Source: Burkholderia cepacia (GTDB lineage Bacteria; Pseudomonadota; Gammaproteobacteria; Burkholderiales; Burkholderiaceae). From it: a stretch of 64,000 nt of DNA. Location of the stretch: NCBI RefSeq assembly GCF_001718835.1, contig NZ_CP013443.1, positions 806,001 to 870,000 on the forward strand, in the 5' to 3' direction. The notes under the pieces are model-generated. The model had not been told where the DNA came from and did no database searches. It worked only from the letters and a program-made list of their open reading frames with translations. Below, piece by piece: positions 7,772 through 15,768 of the stretch. Position 1 is the first letter of the stretch. Every line of letters starts with the position of its first letter. Position numbers and translations under genes: made by a program.

Positions 7772-8730
7772 CTTCGCACCGCGAGCCGATCATGGAATCC
7801 GCTTCTCACGAAATCGAAGCCGTCATCGAGCCGTCGCTCGAGAGCGATGCGTTGCAGGTCCTGGTGCGGGTGCGCGATTCCGGCACCACGTTCAGGATGT
7901 CGCCGCGCGAGCTGAACACGAAGGCGTGGCTCGACAAGTTCTCGCGCGAGGACGTCGCACACATCGGCTTTCTCAACGCGGCCACGTATACGGACCAGCC
8001 CATTCCCCTCTCGTACTTTCCGACGCGCAAGCATCAGCTGACGCCCGCCGTCCTGTTGCTGGCGCTTCTTTACGTCGGCTTCCTGATGCTGTCGAACGTG
8101 ACGGGCGCGCGCGTCATCGCGGTCACGCTTGCCGGCATCACCTTCGGCATTCCGGCCGCGCTGATCGCGTTTCCGATGACCTATGCGTTCAGCACGATCA
8201 TCACGGAAGTGTACGGATATCGGGTCAGCCGGATGGTGATCTGGGGCGGTCTTGCCGTGAACCTGATGTTCATCATCGGGACCTGGCTCCTGTCGTTGCC
8301 GCCGGGCTTGCCCAGCTGGGAGGCGCAGAACCCGACGCTCGCCGCGGCCTACCCGGCGCTCGCGCTGGAGTTCGCGCGGACGTTCGTCGCGTCGACCGTC
8401 GCCTACTTCTGCGGCGAGTTCGTCAACACGACCTTTCTCGCCAAGCTCAAGATTGCGAGCGCGGGCCGCCATCTGTGGGCGCGCATCGTGTCGAGCACCG
8501 GCGTCGCGATCGTGATCGACAGCACGCTGTTCTGCGTGATCCTGTTCTGGGGCCGGCTGCCGAACGATGTCGTGCTGACGATGATCGGCGTTCAGATCGC
8601 GGTCAAGGTGACCTACGAGCTCGTGCTGCTGCCGGTCGTCACGACGGCTTCCAGGCGTCTCAAGCAAATGGACCAGATCGACTACTACGACTATCACACG
8701 AGCTTCAATCCGTTCTCGTTCAAGGATTGA
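7768..8730 (+). CDS. yhhQ: Queuosine precursor transporter, YhhQ/VUT family, with N-terminal extension
   Basis: The C-terminal 230 residues form the YhhQ (VUT_1) membrane domain: LLYVGFLMLSNVTGARVIAV, then ITFGIPAALIAFPMTYAFS and the signature ITEVYGYRVSRMVIWGG, about six membrane helices in all. E. coli YhhQ imports preQ0 or preQ1. The gene overlaps queF (ATGA), which fits salvage of the same intermediates. Unlike the roughly 220-residue family standard, this protein has about 90 soluble residues before the first membrane helix (LQVLVRVRDSGTTFRMSPRE and following), of unknown role. An internal ATG at 7792 would shorten it only slightly. The 3' end overlaps the end of the convergent repressor gene by 11 bases. 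Confidence 0.9.
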   Translation: MTSHREPIMESASHEIEAVIEPSLESDALQVLVRVRDSGTTFRMSPRELNTKAWLDKFSREDVAHIGFLNAATYTDQPIPLSYFPTRKHQLTPAVLLLALLYVGFLMLSNVTGARVIAVTLAGITFGIPAALIAFPMTYAFSTIITEVYGYRVSRMVIWGGLAVNLMFIIGTWLLSLPPGLPSWEAQNPTLAAAYPALALEFARTFVASTVAYFCGEFVNTTFLAKLKIASAGRHLWARIVSSTGVAIVIDSTLFCVILFWGRLPNDVVLTMIGVQIAVKVTYELVLLPVVTTASRRLKQMDQIDYYDYHTSFNPFSFKD

Positions 8731-9325
8731 CCAGGCGCGACTCGGTGACGACGCCGAGCACCACGACGCTCGCGCCGAACGCGTTGATCGTGTCTGCCGG
8801 CGAAGGGGCGAGGCCTTTGAGCCAGACCGCTTCGCCGTCCTGGATGACGCGGCGCAGCGTCGGCTCGCCGCCGTCGATCGCGGCGACGACGACCTGAGCG
8901 TCGCGAAACGCGACGCCCGGCTCGACGATCACGATCGAGCCTTCGCGGAACCGCGGCGCCATCGACGGCTTGGTGCGTGCCGCGAACGTTCCCGGCCTGC
9001 GCGGCGTGTCGACGGTCAGCCAGCGTGTGTTGCGCGCGACGTCGTAGACGCCGCGCGCATAGCCGAGCATCTCGTCCCAGCCGAGAATCGGGATCGGATA
9101 GGCCCGCTCACTTTGAAGCAGATACCCGACGGTCGTTCCGAGCGCATCGGCGATCGCCATGACGGTGCTGATGCGCGGGTCCTCGGTCGCCATCGACAGC
9201 ACGCGGCTCAGCGTTGCGGGCGACACGCCGGTCTTGCGGGCGAGATCGGCGTCACTGAGGCCTTGCCGCTGCATCAGCGCGCGTATTCTCGCGACCATCA
9301 GGGCCAGCCGCTGGGTCGTTTCCAT
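8720..9325 (-). CDS. XRE-type repressor with LexA/S24-like C-terminal domain
   Basis: A 201-residue protein. Residues 5-65 form an XRE helix-turn-helix (GLSDADLARKTGVSPATLSR) and residues 95-195 resemble the LexA/CI S24 domain, with Ser in KPSMAPRFREG at the nucleophile position. The expected general-base Lys region reads EPTLRRVI, with Arg where Lys is usual, and no Ala-Gly cleavage site is seen between the domains. Self-cleavage is therefore doubtful; the domain may only dimerise. A palindrome ACAAATTTGT lies about 100 bases upstream of the start and may be its operator. It looks like a phage-derived or stress regulator; its targets are unknown, though it sits beside the foreign insert at 9.8 kb. 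Confidence 0.85.
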   Translation of the reverse strand: METTQRLALMVARIRALMQRQGLSDADLARKTGVSPATLSRVLSMATEDPRISTVMAIADALGTTVGYLLQSERAYPIPILGWDEMLGYARGVYDVARNTRWLTVDTPRRPGTFAARTKPSMAPRFREGSIVIVEPGVAFRDAQVVVAAIDGGEPTLRRVIQDGEAVWLKGLAPSPADTINAFGASVVVLGVVTESRLVNP

Positions 9326-9426
9326 GGTGTGTTCTTGCTCCTCCCGGACGGCCGGCGGATGCTCGACATTTCAGAGACGGGTGGGGTGCAGCGTGGGCCT
9401 CCGCTCAAAAGAGCGATCGTACCCTA

Positions 9427-9436
9427 ACAAATTTGT
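9427..9436. promoter_or_regulatory. Palindrome, possible operator of the XRE/S24 repressor
   Basis: Perfect 10-bp palindrome ACAAATTTGT about 100 bases upstream of the repressor start, within an AT-rich patch. The assignment rests only on position and symmetry. The remaining 9326-9684 stretch contains no gene that I can support. Confidence 0.35.
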
Positions 9437-9684
9437 AATGTGCGAAATGGGTCGCGACGGCTGTTCTCGGAGATTTAACCGGCTTGATGAACGCAGGCAA
9501 GTCGAAATCACGTATCTGGCCATTCGTATTCAGGCTGACGGCCGGCGCGCTTCGGGAATGAGCGCGAATTCAAAAACGAACCGCAAGCGTCGATGCGCCG
9601 GAATCGATTTGTCTTAAAATCTCGCGCAGAGCACTGACGGGCGGGTCGACTCGGCTCGCCTTTTCAAGGAGATCGAGAGAGCTC

Positions 9685-9933
9685 ATGTTAAAGGCTATCG
9701 CAGGCGTTGTGATCGGAGTCGTTTTTCTCGTGATCGCGGCTTTTACGGCATGGTCGACGCGGGATTTTCTACGGACGGCGATCGCGGTGCCTGGGGAACC
9801 TCAATGGGAGCAGGAAAAATGTCTGGTGCAGAAGTTTATTTCATCTCCGGTTGTGCTGTGGAAAGTGACATTGTTTACCTGGCTACTCAGCTTGAAGATG
9901 TCGATTCGTCTGAATACACGCATACGAGAATGA
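9685..9933 (+). pseudogene. Truncated DUF3592-type membrane protein gene (remnant)
   Basis: The first 38 residues (membrane helix IAGVVIGVVFLVIAAFTAW, then STRDFLRTAIAVPGE) look like the start of a Burkholderia DUF3592 protein, where the sequence normally continues into a beta-rich domain and a second helix. After the codons for VPGE, near 9795-9800, the resemblance stops; base composition changes and the frame continues into unrelated DNA (Glu-Pro-Gln-Trp and on) to a stop at 9933. A good ribosome binding site (AAGGAGATCGAGAGAGCTC before ATG) remains. It marks the left junction of an insert. A short protein could still be made from it. Confidence 0.6.
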
Positions 9934-10778
9934 GCGTATACGTCGGGCGTTTTGAAGCCAGTCGGCAATGGTTCTATCACGATGTCGACGCAAACATTGT
10001 GTCTGTATGCAACATGAGGCATACGAACCCGAAGGTGAAGCAGCTAGTCGCTCTCTCCAAGGAAGGCGAGGTTGAATTGTGGACAAACCAAGACGGTTCA
10101 TCCCCCATGGAGAAGATTCTCGATGCGGGGGTGCGTCTCGGAAGTCTCGGCTACATGCGATCGATTCGGGAAATCGGTAGCAGACTGTTCGCCTGCGGAT
10201 TTAACAGTCAGGTTTATGAGCGACGGCACGATGGCTGGATATCACTCACGGCGGGACCATTGAAGTATCACCGTGCAGCGTCGAACGACTATGTTGTCTT
10301 CAATGGAATTGACGGATTTTCAGAAAGCGATGTATATGTCGTTGGCTCGAATGGAAAACTTTATCACTGGAACGGAGGAGATTGGCGGCAAATCCCGCTC
10401 AAGACCGATGAAAACCTGGAGTGTATCCGTTGTTATGGAGCTGACGAAGTCTGGATCGGTGGGTCTAATGGAACGTTGCTAAATGGCAATGTTGCCAACG
10501 GTTTTCGGGACGTCAGCGACGTAGCCGACAACGATACGTTTTGGTCGCTTGCGAAGTTCAAAGACAAGGTTTATCTCGGTACGACCAAGGGTTTGTTTGC
10601 CTACGACGGACAAGCCATTCGGCCGGTAGTGACTGGATTGAATCCGGAAGTGGAGACCTATACGGTCGACTCGACCACAGATGCGCTCTGGTCGATCGGG
10701 GCCAAAGACTTGGTCAGATTCGACGGGCAGGTCTGGACGCGAATTGATCACCCTAACAACCCCCCCATCAGGCCTTGA
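9819..10778 (+). CDS. Hypothetical beta-propeller-like protein of the insert
   Basis: Not assigned to a named family. The 319-residue product (ATG 9819, CAGGAAAA before it) has no signal peptide or membrane helix. It contains repeated short blade-like motifs: DVYVVGSNGKLYHWNGGDWR, DEVWIGGSNGTLL, DKVYLGTTKGLFAYDGQA and DALWSIGAKDLVRFDGQVW, about 50 residues apart, as in WD/Kelch/BNR-type propellers. Codon use is less GC-rich at third positions than in the flanking genes, which points to recent acquisition. The next gene begins 11 bases after its stop. Such cytosolic propellers are met among immunity or effector-associated proteins of toxin loci, but no toxin is visible here, so the role is open. 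Confidence 0.7.
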   Translation: MSGAEVYFISGCAVESDIVYLATQLEDVDSSEYTHTRMSVYVGRFEASRQWFYHDVDANIVSVCNMRHTNPKVKQLVALSKEGEVELWTNQDGSSPMEKILDAGVRLGSLGYMRSIREIGSRLFACGFNSQVYERRHDGWISLTAGPLKYHRAASNDYVVFNGIDGFSESDVYVVGSNGKLYHWNGGDWRQIPLKTDENLECIRCYGADEVWIGGSNGTLLNGNVANGFRDVSDVADNDTFWSLAKFKDKVYLGTTKGLFAYDGQAIRPVVTGLNPEVETYTVDSTTDALWSIGAKDLVRFDGQVWTRIDHPNNPPIRP

Positions 10779-10789
10779 GAGCTATCACG

Positions 10790-11332
10790 ATGGACCGAGA
10801 CGACATTGCAAATCAAATTTGCGCGCGAATTGGGTGCTTTGATGTCGCTGAATGGTTGAACGAACTGGCACAGACGTTGGCGATTGACAGGCTCGAGCTG
10901 ATGCCAGTGCCAGTAGTTGATTCCAGAATTGTTGTTGCTCGGCAGCTGGGGCTCAAGCTCACGGTTCACCATCCTCTTGCCGGGTTTGTGGAGGAGGGAG
11001 ATCCGGCACGCTGGGTGTTGACTGACACAGAGTTCGAGCTGGAGGCGGGCGATGAAGGTACTTGGACTGGAGCGTTGCCGCTTGGGCTAGACAAACGCGC
11101 CAGCACGCCTGAGAGCGTGAAAGCAAGATTGGGTGATGCGACATATGGATTGATGCCAGCTGACGTCGCGGCAGGTGATTTTCGACAGACCTACTTCATG
11201 GACGACGGTCTCGCTGTGGGAATCACATGGAATCCAGCGTTGGTCGGTATAGAGCGATTGCATTTGACCCGGCTAGGAGCTCATATGCCATTTGTTTCAC
11301 ATGATGTGCCGGACCACAATCACCGAACATGA
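10790..11332 (+). CDS. Hypothetical protein, second gene of the insert
   Basis: A 180-residue cytosolic protein of unknown family. The C-terminal half has the pattern GALPLGLDKRASTPESVKAR (LPxGL then SxxxVxxxLG), followed by a short YFMDDGLAVGITWNP strand pair and a final GIERLHLTRLG. This layout is shared by several small immunity-like protein families that accompany polymorphic toxins; that is a resemblance, not an assignment. It follows the propeller gene by 11 bases and is probably co-transcribed with it. ATG 10790 was preferred to a TTG that overlaps the previous stop. GC content is lower than in the chromosome around it. Confidence 0.65.
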   Translation: MDRDDIANQICARIGCFDVAEWLNELAQTLAIDRLELMPVPVVDSRIVVARQLGLKLTVHHPLAGFVEEGDPARWVLTDTEFELEAGDEGTWTGALPLGLDKRASTPESVKARLGDATYGLMPADVAAGDFRQTYFMDDGLAVGITWNPALVGIERLHLTRLGAHMPFVSHDVPDHNHRT

Positions 11333-11549
11333 TCGCGGGGTGACAATTGCAACCCTGAGCATCGGGGAGCGGGCGACTCGCTTCCCAGATAGTGCGGATG
11401 ATTGTCCGGCTCCCCAGTAGGGTAATCCTGCTTCGTTTCCAGTGCAGCAACTCATGGGGCGATCAACCTGCCCTCGTAGTCGAGGGGGAAGGTAGTCGAT
11501 TGAAGTATGCAGGCATTACCGACTGTAATAGCCTTCGATCCAGTCGACG

Positions 11550-11849
11550 ATGTCCAGGCAGTCATTCGCCCTGGAATACGGGCCGCCGTACCTGAAAGGC
11601 GTGGCTATCCGCCGAAATCCTCAAACGCACCGGGATGAACGAATCTATTTCGCAGAGAAGGCGCTGCCGAAGTGGCTTTATCTCGGCAGCCAGGAAATGC
11701 TCGTCGTGATTCCAAATATCGGGCATGAGACGGACAAGAAGTACCTCGTCTACCACTATGTCGCCGGGAGGGGGCAGCCCAACGAGAGCACGGCAACGGA
11801 CAAGCTACCGGTGTCGGCACGCGCGCTGCGTCTTGTGCAGCCGCAATGA
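11550..11849 (+). CDS. Short open frame, probably the 3' end of a broken gene
   Basis: An open frame of 99 codons whose second half (ERIYFAEKALPKWLYLGSQE and following) reads like the C-terminus of a soluble protein. It lacks a ribosome binding site at ATG 11550 and has no recognisable beginning. It lies between the insert genes and tRNA-Lys. I do not recognise the family. It may be a remnant left by the event that brought in the neighbouring genes, or may not be translated. The preceding 11333-11549 stretch contains no gene that I can support. Confidence 0.3.
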   Translation: MSRQSFALEYGPPYLKGVAIRRNPQTHRDERIYFAEKALPKWLYLGSQEMLVVIPNIGHETDKKYLVYHYVAGRGQPNESTATDKLPVSARALRLVQPQ

Positions 11850-11934
11850 TGTTCCGTCCGCGTCGACGGGGACCGGGCTCAACCCACTGACGGGGGAGCG
11901 GAGGCGGCCGTAGCCGTTGGCTACCCGAAAAGAA

Positions 11935-11964
11935 AAAGGGCTTAGCATTGCTGCTAAGCCCTTT
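11935..11964 (-). terminator. Rho-independent terminator of tRNA-Lys
   Basis: Stem AAAGGGCTTAGCA (11935-11947) pairs with TGCTAAGCCCTTT (11952-11964) around a 4-nt loop. Read on the minus strand it is followed by TTTTTCTTTT-like sequence, and it begins 11 bases beyond the tRNA 3' end. Confidence 0.88.
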
Positions 11965-11974
11965 CCGTACATCT

Positions 11975-12050
11975 TGGTAGGCCGTACAGGACTTGAACCT
12001 GTGACCAACGGATTAAAAGTCCGCTGCTCTACCAACTGAGCTAACGACCC
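11975..12050 (-). tRNA. tRNA-Lys (TTT anticodon)
   Basis: A 76-nt cloverleaf including an encoded CCA at 11975-11977. The D arm AGCTCAGTTGGTAGAGC, the anticodon loop CTTTTAA (anticodon TTT at 12015-12017) and the T arm CAGGTTCAAGTCCTG are canonical. The acceptor stem is odd: the 5' strand GGGTCGT faces ACGGCCT rather than the usual ACGACCC, so pairs 1-72 and 4-69 become G-U and U-G wobbles. The stem still closes. The 3' end points toward the low-GC insert, and altered 3' acceptor bases are what integration of an element at a tRNA gene can leave behind. Confidence 0.95.
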
Positions 12051-12104
12051 AAAGAAGAAAATTATAGCTTTAGGTTGCGAACCTGTCAACAACCCCGAAC
12101 ATCA

Positions 12105-12854
12105 TTATTTGATGGTCTGCAGCTTGCCTTGTGCCGTCTGCGCCGCGCTCGTCCCGTTGTACTGCGAAACGACCTGCTCGAACGTCTTCTTCGCGGCCGC
12201 CTTCTGGCCTTGCTCGAGCTGGTTCGTGCCGATCGCCACGAGCGCATCGGCGGCGCGCGGGTGCTGCGGGAACTTGCTGACGATCCCCTGCCACGTTGCA
12301 GTCGAGCCGCGGTAGTCGCGCAGCGCGTATTGCGCATTGCCGTACCAGTACTGCGCGGTCGGCTGGTAGGGGCTCTGCGGATACTTCGCGATGAACGCGC
12401 GGAACGAAGCCGCGGCCGCCTTGAAGTTGCCGTTGCGGAACTGCTGTTGCGCCGCATTGAGCGCATCCGTTTCGCCCGGCTGCACGGTGCCTTCGACACC
12501 ATCGATCGTCGCCTGCTGCGGCTCGAACTTCTTGAGCCGCGTATCGAGATCCTGGTAGTACTCCTTCTGCTGCCGCTCGAGCGTCGTCAGCCGGTTCGTC
12601 AGATCCTCGTTCTCGCCGCGCAGCGTCGCGACCTGCTGGTTCAGCTGGTCGAGGCGGGCGGTCTGATCGAGGATCGTACGCTGGGCGGCCGACAACTGGC
12701 TCGCCAGGTTGTCGGTCTTGCTGCGCAGATCGAGCACGGCGCGGCGCGCTTCGTTGTCGTCGAACACGCCGGCGTGCGCCGGCGCGGCCGACCACGCCGC
12801 GCCCGCGACGCAGAGTGCTGCGGCCACGCGCAGCAGGGATACACGGTGCGTCAT
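12105..12854 (-). CDS. cpoB: Cell division coordinator CpoB (YbgF), Tol-Pal system
   Basis: Periplasmic protein of 249 residues; cleavage after AAPAHA is expected (residues 1-27). Residues 35-105 form a coiled-coil trimerisation region (LSAAQRTILDQTARLDQLNQ). From about 130 onward come three TPR repeats (ALNAAQQQFRNGNFKAAAAS, PTAQYWYGNAQYALRDYRGS, ALVAIGTNQLEQGQKAAAKK). In E. coli CpoB links Tol energy state to PBP1B-driven septal peptidoglycan synthesis. It is the last gene of the minus-strand tol-pal cluster, 19 bases after pal, so co-expression is likely. Confidence 0.96.
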   Translation of the reverse strand: MTHRVSLLRVAAALCVAGAAWSAAPAHAGVFDDNEARRAVLDLRSKTDNLASQLSAAQRTILDQTARLDQLNQQVATLRGENEDLTNRLTTLERQQKEYYQDLDTRLKKFEPQQATIDGVEGTVQPGETDALNAAQQQFRNGNFKAAAASFRAFIAKYPQSPYQPTAQYWYGNAQYALRDYRGSTATWQGIVSKFPQHPRAADALVAIGTNQLEQGQKAAAKKTFEQVVSQYNGTSAAQTAQGKLQTIK

Positions 12855-12873
12855 ACGGCGATTCTTCCGTTAC

Positions 12874-13383
12874 TTACTGTTGGTAGACGAGGTCGGCGCG
12901 ACGGTTCTGCGCCCACGATGCTTCGTCGTGACCCGTTGCCTGCGGCTTTTCCTTGCCGAGGCTCACGGCTTCCATCTGCGAATCGTTCACGCCGAGCAGT
13001 GCCATCGCACGGCGGACGGCTTCCGCACGCTTCTGGCCCAGCGCGAGGTTGTACTCGCTCGTGCCGCGTTCGTCGGTGTTGCCCTGGATCAGCACGTGGC
13101 GTTGCGGGTGGCTCTTCAGGTACTGCGCGTGTTGCTGCATCAGCGACTGGTAGTCGTCCTTCACCGAATAGCTGTCGAAGTCGAAGTAGATGCTGCGCTT
13201 CGCGAGCGGGCTGTTCGGGTCGTTGAGCGGATCGACGTTTACTTGCGCGACGTTGTCGGCGCTCGGCTGCGTGCTGACCGCGCCCGCGTTGGCCTTGTCG
13301 TCGAGCTTCACGCCCGACTTGCACGCTGCGAGCGCGCTGATCATCATCACGGCCAGGGCCAGACGAGCTTTATTCGACATCAT
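12874..13383 (-). CDS. pal: Peptidoglycan-associated lipoprotein Pal
   Basis: An outer-membrane lipoprotein with an OmpA-like peptidoglycan-binding domain. The lipobox is ALAAC near residues 17-21, with Cys as lipidation site. The OmpA_C domain spans about 60-169 and includes IYFDFDSYSV, GNTDERGTSEYNLALGQKRA and the final ASWAQNRRADLVY. Pal ties the outer membrane to the cell wall and is pulled by TolB and TolA during division. The start at ATG 13383 is followed directly by a second ATG; AGGAG lies seven bases upstream. It overlaps nothing but begins 18 bases after the tolB stop. Confidence 0.97.
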   Translation of the reverse strand: MMSNKARLALAVMMISALAACKSGVKLDDKANAGAVSTQPSADNVAQVNVDPLNDPNSPLAKRSIYFDFDSYSVKDDYQSLMQQHAQYLKSHPQRHVLIQGNTDERGTSEYNLALGQKRAEAVRRAMALLGVNDSQMEAVSLGKEKPQATGHDEASWAQNRRADLVYQQ

Positions 13384-13400
13384 GGTTACTCTCCTTGTGG

Positions 13401-14696
13401 TCATTGCATGAAGGGCCCCCACGACGGCTCACGTACGGAGCCGCCCTGGACGGACAGGATTTGCGGCGGCGCGCTGCCGTCGGAGGGCACTGCTGCCAGA
13501 ACATTGCGACCACCCGACTGGGTAGCGTACAGAAGGTACTGGCCGTTTGCCGCGAAGCTCGGCGATTCGTCGCGATTCGTATTCGTGATGGCGTTCGCCG
13601 CGCCCGATTGCAGATCCTGAACGTACAGCTTGAAGCCCCCGCCCGTGCGGGAGATGTAAGCGAGCAGCTTGCCGTCCGGGCTGATACGCGGGCTCGTGTT
13701 GTAGCTGCCGGTGAAGGTCACGCGCTGTGCGGCACCGGCGCTTTCGCCCTGGGCGGGCATCCGGTAGATCTGCGGCGCACCGCCGCGATCGCTCGTGAAG
13801 TAGATCCAGCGGCCGTCCGGCGAGTAGAACGGCTCGGTGTCGATCGAGCTGCTCTGCGTGAGGCGGCGCAGGCCGCCGCCCGTCGAATTGACCGAATAGA
13901 TTTGCGTATTGCCCGTCAGCGACAGCGCGACGGCCAGCGTGTTGCTGTCCGGCGACCACGCCGGTGCGCTGTTGTTGCCCTTCTGGTCGGAGACGATGTA
14001 GCGGCGGCCGGTCGGCAGGTCGTGGATGTAGACGATCGGCTTCTTGCGCTCGAACGACACGTACGCGACCTTCGTGCCGCTCGGCGACCACGACGGCGAG
14101 ATGATCGGCTCGGTGCTCGACAGCGCGATGCGCGCGTTCTGGCCGTCCGAATCCGAGATCTGCAACTGGTAGCGATTACCGGTCTTGATCACGTACGACA
14201 GGCGCGTGGCGAACACGCCGCGCACGCCGAGCAGCTTCTGGTAGATGTAGTCGGCGATCTTGTGGCCGGCCGTGCGCAGCGTGGTGTCGGTGGCCGTCAG
14301 CGACAGGCCGCCGAGGCTTTGCTGCTTCACGGTGTCGTACAGGATGAAGTTGACCTTGTACTGGCCGTTCGCCTCGCGGTTCACGCTGCCGGCGACGAAC
14401 GCATTGGCGCCCTTGGCCTTCCATGCGCCGAGATCGACCGATGCCGTCTCCGGCACGGGCGTGCTGCCTGCGTCGATGTTGGTGAATTTGCCGCTGCGGG
14501 CGAGGTCGGCTCGGACGATCGACGTGACCTGCTGCGGCAGGTTCGCCTCGTTCGCGAAATTCGCGGTGGCGATGGGGAACTGGGTCGACCCGACACCGGT
14601 GATCAGCACGTTGACCTGGGCGTTAGCGGCGCTGCCCGCCGTAATCAGACACGAGGCCACGAGTGCCCTGAAACCTAGCTTTGTCATCAAACTCAT
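13401..14696 (-). CDS. tolB: Tol-Pal system beta-propeller protein TolB
   Basis: Periplasmic protein of 431 residues. A Sec signal (MSLMTKLGFRALVASCLITA) ends near ANAQ. The N-terminal domain of about 140 residues (VLITGVGSTQFPIATANF) binds TolA. The rest is a six-bladed propeller with repeated WSPxG-type motifs (SPSWSPSGTKVAYVS, APAWSPDSNTLAVALS, PFYSPDGRWIYFTSD, SPRISPDGKLLAYIS), which binds Pal. The open frame extends upstream, but ATG 14696 starts the signal peptide. It lies 109 bases downstream of tolA and directly upstream of pal. Confidence 0.97.
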   Translation of the reverse strand: MSLMTKLGFRALVASCLITAGSAANAQVNVLITGVGSTQFPIATANFANEANLPQQVTSIVRADLARSGKFTNIDAGSTPVPETASVDLGAWKAKGANAFVAGSVNREANGQYKVNFILYDTVKQQSLGGLSLTATDTTLRTAGHKIADYIYQKLLGVRGVFATRLSYVIKTGNRYQLQISDSDGQNARIALSSTEPIISPSWSPSGTKVAYVSFERKKPIVYIHDLPTGRRYIVSDQKGNNSAPAWSPDSNTLAVALSLTGNTQIYSVNSTGGGLRRLTQSSSIDTEPFYSPDGRWIYFTSDRGGAPQIYRMPAQGESAGAAQRVTFTGSYNTSPRISPDGKLLAYISRTGGGFKLYVQDLQSGAANAITNTNRDESPSFAANGQYLLYATQSGGRNVLAAVPSDGSAPPQILSVQGGSVREPSWGPFMQ

Positions 14697-14805
14697 GCTT
14701 CTTGCTTCCCGTATGGCTTGGATCGCTGCGCAACGGCAGAGACAGTAAAAATACCCGATTCGTTCCCGTCCGACAGCGACGCCCGGAGTGTAAGCGCATT
14801 TCGTT

Positions 14806-15768
14806 TCACTCCGCTGCCCTGAAGGTAATCGTAATGTCCGACGGGGTACGACCGTTAGAATCGGGCGGCAACGGGACCGATGCGTGGATCGCATTGACCA
14901 CGGCTTGATCCCACCCCGAATTCCCGCTGGAGCGGGAGACCGATGCGCTCAATACGTCACCGGACGGCGTGCACCGAATCTTGACGACGGTGGTCAGGCC
15001 TGCCCGCTCGCCGCCCCAAACGATGTTCGGCTTGACGCGGCGGCGCACCTTGTCGGCATAGCCGGGCGTCGCGGCATTGCCGCCGGAGCCCGTGCCCGTG
15101 CCGCTTTTCGCGAGGCCTTCGCCGCCGCCTTCACCGGCGCCGGACAGGCCCTGCATCTGCGCGAGGCGCGCGCTGCGCTCGCGGTCGAGCTTCGCGTTCG
15201 CCGCCGCGTTGGCCTTCGCGCGCGCCGTGGCCTCGGCCTTCGCCTTGGCCTGGGCTTCCGCCTTTGCCTTCGCGGCCGCGTCGGCTTTCGCCTTCGCCGC
15301 CTGCTGCGCTTCGAGCTGCGCCTGCTTCTGCTGCTGGAGTTTCTGCTGTTCGAGCTTCTGCTGCTCGGCGAGCTGCTGTTGCTTGAGCCTGTCGGCCTGT
15401 TTCTGCCGGTCGCGTTCGGCGGCCTTCTGCGCGGCGAGTGCGGCCGCCTGCTGCGCGGCAAGCTGCGCGCGCCGGGCTTCCTCTTCCTGTTGCGCCTTCA
15501 ACTGCTGCGCGCGGCGCTGCTGCTCGAGCAGCGCTTCACGCGCGGCCGCTTCCTGCTGTCGCTTCTTCTGCTGCAGCGCGATGTCGGCCTGCTCGTCGCG
15601 CACGGGCGGGGCGGGCGGCGCGACCTTCGCGGGCGGCGCGGGCGTGACGACGGGCCGCGGCGCGGGCACGTCGGGCACTTCGGTCCACAGCTCGGCTTCG
15701 GCGCCGGCGGGCGTGCTGTTCTGCCACTGCACGCCGTGATAGAGGAACAGCGCGAGCAGCACGTGCAT
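14806..15768 (-). CDS. tolA: Tol-Pal system protein TolA, with a stop at codon 6 of the expected longer frame
   Basis: Inner-membrane protein linking TolQR to TolB/Pal. The intact frame starts at ATG 15768 inside the membrane helix (MHVLLALFLYHGVQW). It has a Pro-rich stretch, a long Lys/Ala/Gln-rich helical domain II (about residues 60-200) and the C-terminal domain III (GERAGLTTVVKIRC to ITFRAAE). The tolR stop overlaps an ATG at 15862-15864 that would be the normal tolA start and would add a cytosolic leader (SSAYPPQPPRERGTWRAFA). In that frame codon 6 is TAA (15847-15849). Either a sequencing error, strain mutation or internal restart; the restart form would lack the cytosolic leader and the beginning of the helix. 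Confidence 0.9.
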   Translation of the reverse strand: MHVLLALFLYHGVQWQNSTPAGAEAELWTEVPDVPAPRPVVTPAPPAKVAPPAPPVRDEQADIALQQKKRQQEAAAREALLEQQRRAQQLKAQQEEEARRAQLAAQQAAALAAQKAAERDRQKQADRLKQQQLAEQQKLEQQKLQQQKQAQLEAQQAAKAKADAAAKAKAEAQAKAKAEATARAKANAAANAKLDRERSARLAQMQGLSGAGEGGGEGLAKSGTGTGSGGNAATPGYADKVRRRVKPNIVWGGERAGLTTVVKIRCTPSGDVLSASVSRSSGNSGWDQAVVNAIHASVPLPPDSNGRTPSDITITFRAAE

